A DNA stretch of 64,000 nucleotides from Thermoactinomyces daqus (GTDB lineage: Bacteria; Bacillota; Bacilli; Thermoactinomycetales; Thermoactinomycetaceae): NCBI RefSeq assembly GCF_000763315.1, contig NZ_JPST01000014.1, positions 1 through 64,000 on the forward strand, given 5' to 3'. Positions 24,411-34,497 of the stretch are shown here, in pieces; the first letter of the stretch is position 1; each line of letters begins with the position of its first letter. Under the pieces are notes generated by a model, which saw nothing but the letters and a program-made list of their open reading frames with translations, was not told the origin of the DNA and did not search any database. The translations under genes and the position numbers were made by a program.

Positions 24411-24437
24411 AAAAAAAGACCACCGTTTTTAGGTGGT
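24411..24437 (-). terminator. Rho-independent terminator upstream of the arg promoter
   Basis: ACCACC/GGTGGT with a seven-base loop and seven T residues on the minus strand. It insulates the arg operon from the cytochrome gene upstream. Confidence 0.75.
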
Positions 24438-24659
24438 ACAACATGTATAAAGTCCGGTTGGTATTCTCTTTGCTCCCGGCTCCTTGATCGCAAAGGTCGG
24501 TGCAGAATATCACCGATCCCCTTCGACTGAAAAGCCGGCGTTCGGCCCCTGCCAGCCATCCCCGATCTCTTTCTTCTGTTTGCCGTCAGATTCGAAATTC
24601 AAAATACGATTGTGTATTTCAGGCAGATGGCCGACCCGGGTCCCTCTTATGTGAAATCC
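24438..24659. other. Non-coding stretch after the cytochrome c gene
   Basis: About 220 bp without a convincing reading frame or structure beyond the flanking terminator. I see nothing that can be named. Confidence 0.4.
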
Positions 24660-24983
24660 TCATTTTTTCTGCGACAGCCATTCGGCCAGCTTTTCCCGTG
24701 CTTCCTTGGGCACTTGCGTTTGCGGCGGCATCTGCCCTTGCCCGTTTTCGATCACGTGCATAATCTGCTCTTTGCTTAATTTGCTGCCGATTTTCTGGAG
24801 GCTCGGGCCATATCCCCCTTGCAGGTTGCCGCCATGGCAGGCAGAACAGTTATTGGCGAACACTTCCTGCGGTGTATCCGCCGCACTGCTGCTTTGCTGT
24901 TGCTGTTCCTGTCCGGCGGTGCTGCATCCTGCCAGCAAGAGGGCTGCAGCTGCCCCTGTCGCCAAAAGGAATTTATATTTCAC
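24660..24983 (-). CDS. Cytochrome c lipoprotein (c-550/551 type)
   Basis: Small electron carrier anchored outside the membrane. Lipoprotein signal with lipobox LLAGC (Cys near residue 19), a Gln/Ser-rich linker, then a cytochrome c domain with the haem site CSACH (about 46-50) and an axial Met in GQMPPQT. Size (107 residues) and design match Bacillus CccB. Start GTG 24983 is preferred to GTG 24992 by spacing from AAAGG. It would shuttle electrons between the bc complex and an oxidase. Confidence 0.88.
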   Translation of the reverse strand: MKYKFLLATGAAAALLLAGCSTAGQEQQQQSSSAADTPQEVFANNCSACHGGNLQGGYGPSLQKIGSKLSKEQIMHVIENGQGQMPPQTQVPKEAREKLAEWLSQKK

Positions 24984-24995
24984 CCGACTCACCCT

Positions 24996-25796
24996 TTACT
25001 TGGAGAACCATTTTTTACCTGATTCCTGTTTGGAACGTGAGGAGCTTTTTTCTTTTTCATCCATCGCCGCAGCGATTTCGTCTGTCGTAAACATCTGTGT
25101 ATCAATCAAGGTCGCTTTGCCGAGATCTTTGCTTTCCCGCCCGCGATCGGGTTTTAACAGGCTCCGCTTGTATAAACGGCGGTTTTCCAAAGAATCGCCC
25201 TTCTGTTCGGAATCGGCTTTCTGCGGCGCCATTGTTTTTTTCTTCTTGGGCGATTCCAGTTTTTCCGTTTCTTCTTCATGGTTCGCCTTGCGTGTTTTCG
25301 TCCGGATGGCAAAAGACTTTTCTTTGTCTTCAACCTGTTCGTAGAGCTTGTCCAGCTTCGGCTGTTCTTCGCTTTTTTCTTTTGACGCTGATTTTGACAC
25401 AGAAGACAGACGGGAAGACCGGCTTCGTTCCACTTTCTCTTTCTCCGCTCTGTCTTCCCGTTTCCGATCCGGTTTGCTCTGCTTGCTCAGGACTTGGCTG
25501 TCACGCACAATGATTTCTTTATCTTCATCCGGCAGCGGCTCGGTTGGCCGTTCGCGCGGAATATACTGCTGCTTCTTCATCATCTTCTCCCGTCTCAACG
25601 TGGAACGGCGCACTTGTTCAACGGAGATTTTCATATCTTCACTGCCCAAACTTCCTTCCGGAAACATCTGTTCCAGTTCTGCCACTTCCCGCTTTCGCTT
25701 TTTGCTGACAATCAAGCTGATCACGACAATCAGAATCAGGACGATTACCAGGGCGGCTACACCCGCAATCTGCGGATTTTCCATAATAAAATCCAT
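24996..25796 (-). CDS. Membrane-anchored, highly charged protein of unknown function
   Basis: A 266-residue protein with one N-terminal membrane helix (about 10-31, followed by KKRKRE), and a long tail of Lys, Arg, Glu and Ser that is predicted to be disordered or coiled. AAGGAGG lies before ATG 25796. It is 4 bp from the next gene's preferred start region and may be co-expressed with the cytochrome. The layout is that of a bitopic protein with a cytoplasmic scaffold-like tail; the family is not recognised. Confidence 0.7.
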   Translation of the reverse strand: MDFIMENPQIAGVAALVIVLILIVVISLIVSKKRKREVAELEQMFPEGSLGSEDMKISVEQVRRSTLRREKMMKKQQYIPRERPTEPLPDEDKEIIVRDSQVLSKQSKPDRKREDRAEKEKVERSRSSRLSSVSKSASKEKSEEQPKLDKLYEQVEDKEKSFAIRTKTRKANHEEETEKLESPKKKKTMAPQKADSEQKGDSLENRRLYKRSLLKPDRGRESKDLGKATLIDTQMFTTDEIAAAMDEKEKSSSRSKQESGKKWFSK

Positions 25797-25861
25797 CGAC
25801 TTTTACCTCCTTTTCCCATTCTCCCCGACCAATGACGAGCAGGGAAACCAACTGCCGAACT

Positions 25862-26650
25862 CTATTTGCCCGTAAAGCGGGGAGGTCTTTTTTCCAAAAA
25901 AGCATCCATTCCTTCTGCCCGGTCATCGGTGTTGAAGGTCAACCCGAAATAAGAAGCCTCCAAATGAAGTCCGGCAGAAAGATCGGTTTCTGTTCCGATA
26001 TCAATGGCTTTCTTTATATACCGAAGAGCAATCGGCGCTTTTTGCGCCAACTGTTTTGCCAATCGCTTCGCCTCGTCCAGAAGCTGATCGGCCGCAACCA
26101 CTTTTTGCACCAAACCGAGGCGCGCGGCCTCCTGCGCATCGATCATCTCACCCGTCATGCACAGGTATTTCGCCGTTCCTGTGCCAACACGGCGGGCGAG
26201 ACGCTGTGTCCCTCCATATCCGGGAATAACGCCCAAGTTGATTTCCGGCTGGCCAAAGCGAGCACGATCAGAAGCGAGGATGATATCACCGGCCATCGCC
26301 AATTCACATCCTCCACCCAAAGCATAGCCATTCACTGCCATAATCACCGGAATCGGCAAGCTTTCAATCCGGCTGAACAACCGTTGCCCGAATGCGGCCA
26401 GGCGCTCCGCTTCCGTAGCGGACGGGATCCGGCGCAGCTCCGTGATATCTGCTCCGGCGACAAATGCTTTCTCACCGCTGCCTGTCATAATTAAAACACG
26501 AATCTCCTCGTCCTGCTCAATCCAAGAAATGACAGCGTCCAGTTCCTCCAGCAATTCCCGGTTGAGCGCATTTAACACTTTCGGACGGTTAAATGTGACA
26601 AGTGCCCAGGCATCCCCTTTTTCCACTTGGACGTTTTTCCAATCGGACAT
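25862..26650 (-). CDS. Enoyl-CoA hydratase/isomerase (crotonase family)
   Basis: Hydrates short-chain enoyl-CoA in fatty-acid or butanoate metabolism. The 262 residues show the crotonase oxyanion-hole segments AFVAGADI (about 61-68) and ALGGGCELAMAGDI (about 102-115), the catalytic Glu in the latter and another in FGQPEINLGVIPGYGGTQRL. Start ATG 26650 with AGGGGTG upstream. No other beta-oxidation gene is adjacent. A 3-hydroxybutyryl-CoA dehydratase role is likely; exact chain length cannot be told. Confidence 0.9.
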   Translation of the reverse strand: MSDWKNVQVEKGDAWALVTFNRPKVLNALNRELLEELDAVISWIEQDEEIRVLIMTGSGEKAFVAGADITELRRIPSATEAERLAAFGQRLFSRIESLPIPVIMAVNGYALGGGCELAMAGDIILASDRARFGQPEINLGVIPGYGGTQRLARRVGTGTAKYLCMTGEMIDAQEAARLGLVQKVVAADQLLDEAKRLAKQLAQKAPIALRYIKKAIDIGTETDLSAGLHLEASYFGLTFNTDDRAEGMDAFLEKRPPRFTGK

Positions 26651-26686
26651 GAACCGGTCACCCCTCTATTCTTTTTCAGGCTCTTT

Positions 26687-27797
26687 TTATCCTTTGTTCA
26701 TCAACTTACGCAGATAAGCCTCAATAAACGGATCAAGTTCTCCATCCATCACCGCTTGCACATTTCCCGTTTCCGTCTGGGTGCGGTGATCCTTCACCAT
26801 GCTGTACGGATGGAAAACATAGGAGCGAATCTGGTTGCCCCAGCCGATTTCGGTCTGCTCCCCTTTCAGGGCTTGCAGTTCCTTCTGCTGTTCTTCCATC
26901 TGGCGTTCATAAAGACGTGCCTTAAGGATTTTCATCGCACGCTCACGGTTCTTGATCTGCGAGCGTTCTGACTGGCAGGTCACGACGATCCCGGTTGGAA
27001 TGTGGGTAATCCTTACCGCCGAATCGGTCGTGTTGACGTGCTGGCCGCCTGCCCCGCTCGAGCGATAGGTATCGATTTTCAGCTCATCGGGACGGATTTC
27101 GATTTCCACATCATTGTCAATCTCCGGCATCACATTGACAGAAACAAAGGAAGTATGCCGGCGGCCGGACGCATCGAACGGCGAGATGCGGACAAGCCGG
27201 TGCACCCCTTTTTCTGCCTTCAGATAGCCGTAAGCATTGATTCCCTTGATGAGCAGCGTGACACTTTTGATTCCCGCCTCTTCACCGGGCAGATAGTCCA
27301 GTGTTTCCACTTTGTACCCGCTTTTTTCCGCCCAGCGGACGTACATCCGGTGCAACATCTCCGCCCAATCCTGCGATTCCGTTCCCCCGGCCCCCGGATG
27401 CAGTTCCAGGATGGCCGAATTGCGATCATAAGGCCCGCTCAGCATCAGGGTGAGCTCAAAGGCGTCGATCTCCTTTTTCAGCTCACGCAATTCCCGCTCC
27501 AACTCTTCGCCCATCGCCTCATCTTCCCCTTCTTCGGCCAAGAGTTCGAGCATCAACTGCGCCTCTTCCTGCTTTTCCTCCAGTTTCTGCATCGTTTCTG
27601 TCAGCTCTTTGAGCTGTTTCATTTCATCAATCACTTTTTGGGCTTCTTCCTGATCATCCCAAAACGAAGGGGAAGCCATTTTCTCTTCCAGTGCAGTCAA
27701 TCGTTCCTTTTTCTGATCGAGGTCAAAGAGACCCCCTGATATCCGCCAATTGCTTGGCTGTATTGGACAAATGCTGTTTCACTTCGCTCATTTCCAC
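26687..27797 (-). CDS. prfB: Peptide chain release factor 2 (programmed +1 frameshift)
   Basis: Releases finished peptides at UAA and UGA. The gene is in two frames: a short first part from GTG 27797 (or ATG 27791) to the UGA at 27725-27723, and the main part that continues in the +1 frame to 26687. The shift site is classical: AGGGGG as internal Shine-Dalgarno, then TCT CTT TGA C. Low RF2 lets the ribosome slip, giving autoregulation. The main part contains GGQ in [17 protein letters not shown]. Full protein about 369 residues. Confidence 0.95.
27722..27738 (-). promoter_or_regulatory. prfB programmed frameshift signal
   Basis: AGGGGGTCTCTTTGAC: Shine-Dalgarno-like AGGGGG three bases before CTT, in-frame UGA, and C as the following base, which weakens termination. 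All elements of the RF2 autoregulatory site are intact. Confidence 0.95.
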
Positions 27798-27875
27798 ATC
27801 AATCACCTCATGCTCAAGTCTGTTCCTGAAACATTTTTATTATATATGAAAAAGAAAAAAACACTATCACCGAAA

Positions 27876-27899
27876 GAGGCAGGGTAAAGCCCCTGCCTC
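27876..27899 (-). terminator. Hairpin at the end of secA
   Basis: GAGGCAGGG/CCCTGCCTC with a six-base loop; it overlaps the secA stop codon and is followed by TTTCGG and later a T-rich tract on the minus strand. Confidence 0.65.
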
Positions 27900-30450
27900 A
27901 CCGGTTTGCTGGAACTGCTTTTTCGTTTTTTAAACAGCAGTTTTTATATTTCTTTCCACTTCCGCACGGACAGGGTTCATTGCGGCCCACTTTATCATTT
28001 CGGCGAATCGGCTGCTTTTTGGGCGCCACTCCCTCTTCCGATCCCCCGGAATGCGCGACGGCATTGATGGCCACTTCTTCCCGCTCCAGCTCTTCTTCTT
28101 CACGGATCACGGACTTCATGACATACTTGATAACCTCTTCCTGAATCTCCTTCACCATTTCCTCAAACATGGCAAAGCCTTCGAATTGATAAGCCCGAAG
28201 CGGATTATCCTGGCCATAGGCCCGCAGGTGAATCCCCTGACGCAACTGCTCCATCGCATCGATGTGATCCATCCATTTGCGGTCGACAGTACGCAGGATA
28301 ACAACTTTGGAGAATTCCTGCAACCGCTCGTTGCCCATTTCCTCTTTCTTCTCTTCATAATGGCGGACAACCTCGTCATAGATGAGTTCGATGATTTCCT
28401 TGGGCTCTTTGTTTTCCAGGTCTTCCTCATCAATGCGTCCTTCCGGAAGCAGATTTGATTCAACGTAATCGACGATCGCTTCCAGATCCCAATCTTCTTC
28501 CAGCTCTTCCGCGGTATGAATGCCCACGACATTTTCAATCGTCGATTTTGCCATGCCGAGAACGACATCTTTCAAATCATCGCTGGTCAGCACTTCCCGC
28601 CGTTGTTTATAAATAATTTCCCGCTGCTGATTCAAGACGTCGTCATATTGCAATACCCAGCGTCGGGCATCAAAGTTGTTGGCTTCCACCTTGCGCTGTG
28701 CGTTGGCCACCGCCTTGCTGAACATTTTTCCTTCAATCGGCTGATCATCCGGCAGTCCCAGACGCTCCAGCATGTTTTCCAAGTTCTCCGCCCCAAACCG
28801 GCGCATCAAATCATCGGACAAAGAGAGGAAGAACTGGGATGAACCGGGGTCTCCCTGCCGGCCGGAACGCCCGCGCAACTGGTTATCGATGCGGCGGCTT
28901 TCATGGCGTTCCGTTCCCAACACGTGCAACCCGCCAAGCTCGGCCACTCCTTCGCCGAGAACAATGTCCGTTCCCCGACCGGCCATGTTGGTGGCGATCG
29001 TCACCGCTCCCCGCTGTCCGGCCCGGGCAATGATTTCGGCTTCACGCGCATGGTTTTTCGCATTTAACACTTCGTGCGGAATTCCCCGTTTTTTGAGCGC
29101 TCGGGAAAGCCGTTCCGATTTTTCAATCGATACCGTCCCGACCAAAACGGGTTGCCCTTTTTCATGGCGTCGGGCGATTTCCTCGACGACTGCATTAAAT
29201 TTGGCCTCTTCCGTCTTATACAGAACATCGGACAAATCCTTGCGGGCCATCGGGCGATTGGTGGGAATCGGATAAACGTCCATATTGTAGATTTTGCGGA
29301 ATTCTTCTTCCTCTGTCTTGGCTGTCCCGGTCATCCCGGACAGTTTTTTGTACAGGCGGAAATAGTTTTGCAGCGTAATGGTGGCCAGAGTCATGCTCTC
29401 CCGCTGCACCTGCAAACCTTCCTTTGCCTCAATCGCCTGGTGCAAGCCGTCGCTGTACCGGCGTCCGTACATCAGGCGGCCGGTGAACTCGTCCACGATG
29501 ACAACCCCGTCCTCATTGACCACATAATCTTCATCCCTTTTCATGAGGACATGGGCTTTCAGCGCCTGCTGCACATGATGGTTCAGCGTGATGTTGCGCA
29601 TATCGTAGAGGTTATCCACACCGAGGAAACCCTCCACCTTTTTCACGCCGTCTTCGGTAAGCGCAACCTGTTTTGTCTTGATATCCACCGTATAATCTTC
29701 GTCTCTTTTCAAACGGCGAACCACTTTGTCGGCCGTATAATACAGATCTGTCGCTTTGTTGGCCTGACCGCTGATAATCAGTGGCGTCCGCGCTTCATCG
29801 ATCAGGATGCTGTCCACTTCATCGATGATCGCATAGTTCAGTTCGCGCTGTGTCAATTGTTCGGGATAGAGCACCATGTTGTCACGCAGATAGTCAAAGC
29901 CGAACTCATTGTTCGTTCCAAACGTAATATCCGCTTGGTACGCGGCCCGTTTCTCATCCGGGCTCATCTGCGGCAGATTGAGTCCGACCGTAAGACCCAG
30001 GAATTCAAAAACCTGTCCCATCCATTCACGGTCCCGTTTGGCCAGGTAATCGTTGACGGTCACAATGTGCACGCCTTTGCCGGTGAGCGCATTGAGGTAT
30101 GCCGGCAGGGTCGATACCAGCGTTTTCCCTTCCCCGGTTTTCATCTCGGCGATATCGCCTTGGTGCAGCACCATTCCCCCAACCAGTTGCACGCGGAAAT
30201 GGCGCATGCCAAGCACCCGTTTCGCCGCCTCACGCACAACGGCAAACGCCTCCGGCAACAAATCGTCCAAGCTCTCTCCATTTTCCAGCCTATTCTTAAA
30301 TTCATCCGTCTTTGCCCGGAGTTCTTCGTCGGAAAGAACCTGCATCGACGGCTCCAACGAATCGATCGTATCAGCAAGGGCAAAAAACTTCTTCAATTGC
30401 CTCTCTTGCGGATCAAGCAATTTTCGAAGGGCTTGCAACACCTTCATCAT
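27898..30450 (-). CDS. secA: Preprotein translocase ATPase SecA
   Basis: Motor of Sec-dependent protein export; binds SecYEG and pushes unfolded precursors. The 850-residue protein has Walker [12 protein letters not shown] (about 101-111), [12 protein letters not shown] (Walker B, about 208-219), the motif [20 protein letters not shown], and a C-terminal zinc site [13 protein letters not shown], which binds SecB or lipids. The linker before it is basic. Start: ATG 30450 or the adjacent ATG 30447, both just after GTAGGAG. In Bacillales secA is followed by prfB, as here. Confidence 0.97.
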   Translation of the reverse strand: MMKVLQALRKLLDPQERQLKKFFALADTIDSLEPSMQVLSDEELRAKTDEFKNRLENGESLDDLLPEAFAVVREAAKRVLGMRHFRVQLVGGMVLHQGDIAEMKTGEGKTLVSTLPAYLNALTGKGVHIVTVNDYLAKRDREWMGQVFEFLGLTVGLNLPQMSPDEKRAAYQADITFGTNNEFGFDYLRDNMVLYPEQLTQRELNYAIIDEVDSILIDEARTPLIISGQANKATDLYYTADKVVRRLKRDEDYTVDIKTKQVALTEDGVKKVEGFLGVDNLYDMRNITLNHHVQQALKAHVLMKRDEDYVVNEDGVVIVDEFTGRLMYGRRYSDGLHQAIEAKEGLQVQRESMTLATITLQNYFRLYKKLSGMTGTAKTEEEEFRKIYNMDVYPIPTNRPMARKDLSDVLYKTEEAKFNAVVEEIARRHEKGQPVLVGTVSIEKSERLSRALKKRGIPHEVLNAKNHAREAEIIARAGQRGAVTIATNMAGRGTDIVLGEGVAELGGLHVLGTERHESRRIDNQLRGRSGRQGDPGSSQFFLSLSDDLMRRFGAENLENMLERLGLPDDQPIEGKMFSKAVANAQRKVEANNFDARRWVLQYDDVLNQQREIIYKQRREVLTSDDLKDVVLGMAKSTIENVVGIHTAEELEEDWDLEAIVDYVESNLLPEGRIDEEDLENKEPKEIIELIYDEVVRHYEEKKEEMGNERLQEFSKVVILRTVDRKWMDHIDAMEQLRQGIHLRAYGQDNPLRAYQFEGFAMFEEMVKEIQEEVIKYVMKSVIREEEELEREEVAINAVAHSGGSEEGVAPKKQPIRRNDKVGRNEPCPCGSGKKYKNCCLKNEKAVPANR

Positions 30451-30576
30451 CTCCTACCTAAGCTGGATTTATATGAAACAAGAGATTCTTGTATGATCTC
30501 GATGAATATAAAAGCCCACATTAATTAGTTTATCAAATTTCGTCCGTTTTTTCACTTTTTACGCCTGGAAAAGCGT

Positions 30577-31797
30577 TTAGCGGCGCACCAGCTTTTGCAG
30601 GATCGTATAAAAACGGTGTGCTAATTTCTTGCGATCCCCTTCGCGATCGATATAATCGCGTCCGTTCTTTTTAATCTCTTCGCGCTCCTCCTGTGAATAC
30701 GAACGCACGGTTTTAATGGCTTCAGCCAATCCTTCCGGATTCTCCGCCCCGGCGAAGAGCCCGACCCGGTTTTTCTCGACGATTTCACGCACTTCTCCGT
30801 CAACCGTGGTCACAATCGGCAATCCGATAAAGGTGTAATCAAACAGTTTGTTGGGCCGGGCACCGCGGAACACTTCATTGTCAGCCAGGGAGATAATCCC
30901 CACGTCGGCGGCTTGCGTATAATCGAAAATCTCTGCTTTTGGAACAGGATCGAGCAGATAAACATTATCCAGCCCTTTTTCGCGCTTCAGCCTGATCAGC
31001 TTCTCCTTTTCCGGGCCGTCACCGATCAGTACGATGGAAATGCCCGGATCGAGATAGCGGCCCGCTTCCACCACGTATTGCAAGGCATTTGCCGGCCCGT
31101 GCGCCCCCGTATAAATGGCCACAAAATCGTCTTCAGGCACTCCCATTTTCCGGCGGAACTCTGCCCGCTTGGACGGGTCCGGCTTCCAGGAGCTGACGAC
31201 GATCCCATTGGGAATCAGCTCGATTTTATCCGGATCAATGCCCTTATCAGCAATAAATTTGCGCTGATGTTCGGTCAGCACGATGATTTTATCCGCTTTC
31301 CGGTAGAGAAACAATTCCATCCAAGTGAGCAGTTTGATGACGTGTTTGTTGTTCAGGCCGCCCATTTTAATGAGCGAATCAGGCCACAGATCCCGAACCT
31401 CGAGAACGAACGGACACCGCTTTAACGCTGCCAGCATCCATCCGGAAAATGCGGTAAACAGATGAGGCGAAGAAGCGATTAACACATCGGGTCTCCGTTT
31501 GAACAATCCGGCCAGAAAAAAGATGGCGGCAAAGCTCCCCATATTGATGATCCGTTTGAAATCGTTGGTTTTATGGGGATAGGACCAAAGCCAGTTCAGA
31601 TTCAGTCCCGGAACCTTGTCGAGGGCGTTTTTTTCCTCTGCGGTGACGAAGGTGCGGCGAGGATGGACAAATTTGGAGAGAAACAGCGTGACATCCGCTT
31701 TTTCTTCCGTCGCCCACTCCCGCGCCAATTCATAGTGGCGGGTAATCCCGGCGATATTGGGAGGAACCGCATAATGATTCGCTAACCAAATTCTCAA
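30577..31797 (-). CDS. Glycosyltransferase family 4 (WbuB-like)
   Basis: Retaining GT-B sugar transferase for surface polysaccharide. N-terminal half contains EVRDLWPDSL, the motif of the WbuB/WcaI group, and the C-terminal half the nucleotide-sugar site with FRGARPNKLFDYTFIGLPIV. With start TTG 31797, placed 9 bp after AAGGA, it has 406 residues; GTG 31806 and ATG 31839 are possible but lack well-spaced sites. It follows the UDP-GlcNAc 2-epimerase gene, so it may use ManNAc- or fucosamine-type sugars (inference). Confidence 0.85.
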   Translation of the reverse strand: MRIWLANHYAVPPNIAGITRHYELAREWATEEKADVTLFLSKFVHPRRTFVTAEEKNALDKVPGLNLNWLWSYPHKTNDFKRIINMGSFAAIFFLAGLFKRRPDVLIASSPHLFTAFSGWMLAALKRCPFVLEVRDLWPDSLIKMGGLNNKHVIKLLTWMELFLYRKADKIIVLTEHQRKFIADKGIDPDKIELIPNGIVVSSWKPDPSKRAEFRRKMGVPEDDFVAIYTGAHGPANALQYVVEAGRYLDPGISIVLIGDGPEKEKLIRLKREKGLDNVYLLDPVPKAEIFDYTQAADVGIISLADNEVFRGARPNKLFDYTFIGLPIVTTVDGEVREIVEKNRVGLFAGAENPEGLAEAIKTVRSYSQEEREEIKKNGRDYIDREGDRKKLAHRFYTILQKLVRR

Positions 31798-31921
31798 CTT
31801 CTTCACTTCCTTACTTCTGGACAATCCATTTAGATTCATTTTATGAGATCGCTATAAACTTCAGCCGTGTTGACTTCTTCTATTCCTGCAAATACAGCAC
31901 TTGCTTGTAACATTCCGGTTA

Positions 31922-31968
31922 CTATATTACATTAACATGAAACAAAAAAACGGTCAATGTAATATTAG
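31922..31968. repeat. Inverted repeat upstream of the glycosyltransferase gene
   Basis: CTATATTACATTAAC (31922-31936) and GTCAATGTAATATTAG (31953-31968) are complementary over 15 positions with one gap and one mismatch. It lies about 125 bp upstream of the glycosyltransferase start and could bind a regulator or form an RNA hairpin. Confidence 0.5.
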
Positions 31969-31994
31969 TGAAATCTTTCGGATATTCTTTTTCC

Positions 31995-32035
31995 AAAAAA
32001 AGGCCGGCGGCCCGGTCAAAAATGGGGCCCCGGCC
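31995..32035 (-). terminator. Rho-independent terminator after wecB
   Basis: GC-rich stem GGCCGG/CCGGCC extended by GGGCC pairs, with seven T residues on the minus strand (A run at 31995-32001). Confidence 0.8.
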
Positions 32036-32043
32036 TGCTCCGG

Positions 32044-33111
32044 TCAGCCAAGGTCTTTCAGAAGTTGATCTGTGATTTTCTCCGATGCCCGCCCGTCGCC
32101 GAACACGTCTTTCATCCTGGTAAAATCAACGGTGAAATTGTCCACTGCATCAAGAATCTTCGACTGATCCGCCCCGACAAGGAGGTTGGCACCCAGCTCA
32201 ACCGTTTCTGTCCACTCCGTTTCGTCACGCATGGTAATGCACGGAACTTTGGCAAAAAACGCTTCCTTCTGCACTCCGCCGGAATCGGTCAGTATTTTTT
32301 TGGCATTGACCTCCAGCTGCAGCATATCCAGATAGCCGACAGGTTCGATCAATTTGACGTTCGGATTGGTAATGGCAAGGCCCATTTGTGCCATTTTGCC
32401 CTTCGTCCTGGGATGAAGTGGAAGGACTGCCGGCAGCGGAAGTTCGTTGAGCGCTGAAATGATTTGCGACAAACGGGCCGGATCGTCGGTATTTTCCGCT
32501 CGGTGAAGGGTGATCAGGATATATTCCCCGGTCTTTATGTTCAGTTCTTTCAATATGCCGGACTTTTCATTCGCCAATCTGCTGTTGTACTGCACCGCAT
32601 CCATCATCACATCGCCAACCAGGTGAACTCCCCGGCGGATGCCTTCGGTGGCAAGATGGTTGACTGCCGTTTGCGTCGGGCAGAAGAGCCACTCAGATAC
32701 ATGGTCGGTGAGAATCCGGTTGATCTCTTCCGGCATCCGTTTGTTGAAACTGCGCAGACCCGCTTCGACGTGTGCGACGGGAACATGAAGCTTGCTGGCC
32801 GCGAGCGCTCCCGCCAAAGTCGAGTTGGTATCCCCGTAGACGAGCAAACAATCCGGTTTTTCTTTCAGAATCACTTCCTCGATCCGGGACAGCATCTCCC
32901 CTGTCTGCGCGCCATGGGATTTTGAACCGACATGCAGATGATAATCGGGAACCGGAATATGGAGTTCGGAAAAAAAGACATCCGACATTGATTTATCGTA
33001 ATGTTGACCCGTATGTACCAATATCTCATCCGCTTGTTTGCGAATCGCGCGGGAAACCGGAGCCGCTTTGATAAATTGCGGTCTTGCTCCAACCACTGTC
33101 AATATTTTCAT
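32044..33111 (-). CDS. wecB: UDP-N-acetylglucosamine 2-epimerase (non-hydrolysing)
   Basis: Converts UDP-GlcNAc to UDP-ManNAc, or acts on a related UDP-diacetamido sugar (WbpI type). The 355-residue protein starts MKILTVVGARPQFIKAAPVS, the uridine-binding loop, and contains VHTGQHYD, HVEAGLRSFN and TDSGGVQKEA, all family hallmarks. AGGGGG lies before ATG 33111. Together with the WbpA/D/E-like genes at the right end it suggests a mannosaminuronic-type residue in the surface polymer. WecB and WbpI cannot be separated by eye. Confidence 0.92.
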   Translation of the reverse strand: MKILTVVGARPQFIKAAPVSRAIRKQADEILVHTGQHYDKSMSDVFFSELHIPVPDYHLHVGSKSHGAQTGEMLSRIEEVILKEKPDCLLVYGDTNSTLAGALAASKLHVPVAHVEAGLRSFNKRMPEEINRILTDHVSEWLFCPTQTAVNHLATEGIRRGVHLVGDVMMDAVQYNSRLANEKSGILKELNIKTGEYILITLHRAENTDDPARLSQIISALNELPLPAVLPLHPRTKGKMAQMGLAITNPNVKLIEPVGYLDMLQLEVNAKKILTDSGGVQKEAFFAKVPCITMRDETEWTETVELGANLLVGADQSKILDAVDNFTVDFTRMKDVFGDGRASEKITDQLLKDLG

Positions 33112-33231
33112 CTTGTTAAACCCCCTGCACCTTTCCTGTTCACCAGGAGACCTGATCTATATACGAAGTTATCATACCACAGGCAAGCCTCCCTGCAATA
33201 AAAATCACCGATTCTTCACGGGAACTCCATC

Positions 33232-33261
33232 AAAAAAGAGTTGGGGGCTTTTCCCCAACTC
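33232..33261 (-). terminator. Rho-independent terminator after hpf
   Basis: GAGTTGGGG/CCCCAACTC with a six-base loop and six T residues on the minus strand. Confidence 0.85.
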
Positions 33262-33301
33262 CCTTCTTAGACCCTGACAGGGTGAATTTTCCGTATTTGA
33301 A

Positions 33302-33865
33302 TCACTCCGGTTCAATCAAACCATATTTGCCGTCCTCGCGGCGATAGATCACGTTGATCAGGTTTGTGTCAGCATTGGTAAATACGAAGAAGTTATGACC
33401 CAGCATGTCCATTTGCAAAATCGCTTCTTCCGTCCCCATCGGTTTCAGGTTAAACCGTTTGGTCCGGACCACTTTCAGGTCATTTTCTTCCTCGGTCACT
33501 GCCGTGACAGCCGTTTCATTGTATGCGCTTTCTTTCCAGTTGTTGCGGAAGCTTGCATCCTGGCGAGATTTACGATTCACTCGGGTTTTATACTTGCGAA
33601 TCTGTCTCTCCAATTTTTCAACTACCAAGTCGACCGATGCGTACATGTCCTCGCTCGATTCCTCCGCGCGGCAAAGCAAGCCCGGATACGGAATCGTCAC
33701 TTCGACTTTGTGCTGATCCTTGATTACACTCATGGCAACGTGAGCTTCTGCTTCCTGATTCGGAGAGGAATCGAAATACTTTTCGAGCCGCCCGAGTTTT
33801 CGTGCAGCAAAGTCTTTGAGCGCATCAGTCACTTGGAAATTGTTCCCACGGATGACATATCTCAT
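33302..33865 (-). CDS. hpf: Ribosome hibernation promoting factor, long form
   Basis: Binds the 30S decoding site and dimerises 70S ribosomes in stationary phase. The 187-residue protein has the S30AE N-terminal domain (1-100, MRYVIRGNNFQVTDALKDFA), a basic linker (RKYKTRVNRKSRQ) and the C-terminal dimerisation domain (about 125-187, KRFNLKPMGTEEAILQMDML), so it is the long form. Monocistronic, as in Bacillus (yvyD), often stress-induced. Confidence 0.95.
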   Translation of the reverse strand: MRYVIRGNNFQVTDALKDFAARKLGRLEKYFDSSPNQEAEAHVAMSVIKDQHKVEVTIPYPGLLCRAEESSEDMYASVDLVVEKLERQIRKYKTRVNRKSRQDASFRNNWKESAYNETAVTAVTEEENDLKVVRTKRFNLKPMGTEEAILQMDMLGHNFFVFTNADTNLINVIYRREDGKYGLIEPE

Positions 33866-34068
33866 AGAGAATCCTCCTTCCGCTTTGTACTCTATCTATT
33901 CCCTCATTTAAAAAAAATTCCTCCTCTTTTTTTTACAAACTTCGATAAAAAATTACACCAAAAATTACCATAATTTTTACCAGGATAATCCGGATTAAAA
34001 ACCCGGCAATCTGAGAGGGTGACACGATCCGGACCGCATGCATTTTCACACTTTCAGCAAAAATGAAA

Positions 34069-34094
34069 GCTCCCCAGGTCCAAGATCCGGGGAG
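34069..34094. terminator. Terminator after the cold-shock gene
   Basis: GCTCCCC/GGGGAGC stem. A run of T follows on the plus strand and TTTCATTTTT on the minus strand; it ends the csp transcript. Confidence 0.7.
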
Positions 34095-34115
34095 CGTTTT
34101 TTTCGGTTTGGAATG

Positions 34116-34313
34116 TTACTTTTTCACAACGTTCGCAGCCTGTGGTCCACGCGAACCTTCCACGATTTCAAATTCAACCTCTTGTCCTTCTTCCAATGTT
34201 TTGAAACCTTCCATTTGAATCGCAGAGTAGTGAACGAAAACGTCTTCTCCGCCTTCGCGCTCAATAAACCCGTAACCTTTTTCCGCGTTGAACCACTTGA
34301 CTTTGCCTTGCAT
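34116..34313 (-). CDS. csp: Cold-shock protein
   Basis: RNA chaperone of 65 residues: [25 protein letters not shown] carries RNP1 (KGYGFIE) and RNP2 (VFVHY), the nucleic-acid-binding aromatic patch of CspA/CspB proteins. ATG 34313 follows AAGGGA. The transcript has a long leader (about 175 nt) starting from the promoter at 34498-34526, as is usual for genes regulated by mRNA structure at low temperature. Confidence 0.95.
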   Translation of the reverse strand: MQGKVKWFNAEKGYGFIEREGGEDVFVHYSAIQMEGFKTLEEGQEVEFEIVEGSRGPQAANVVKK

Positions 34314-34447
34314 GCAAACACAGTCCCTTCTTAAATTCAGATAATGGTCGGCATAAGAAACGCTCATGCCGGGAAAAATAGAACAGCATTGCCGCTGAAA
34401 CAGCAACAAGCTTCCTGAAAGGAAATACCGTCCAAACCTTCTGTTTA

Positions 34448-34489
34448 ACGAGTTTTCACTCGTATCACAGTTTTAAGTGTTTTCACACT
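34448..34489 (-). other. Two GAAA-tetraloop hairpins at the 5' end of the csp mRNA
   Basis: AGTGT-GAAA-ACACT (34476-34489) and ACGAGT-GAAA-ACTCGT (34448-34463) on the minus strand. Both have GNRA loops and the first begins within a few bases of the predicted transcript start, suggesting a protective or thermosensing leader structure. Confidence 0.55.
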
Positions 34490-34497
34490 CTGTGAGA

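Noticed and set aside
29074-30528. 484-residue plus-strand frame opposite secA
   Set aside because: Antisense shadow of secA, with no ribosome site or recognisable domains.
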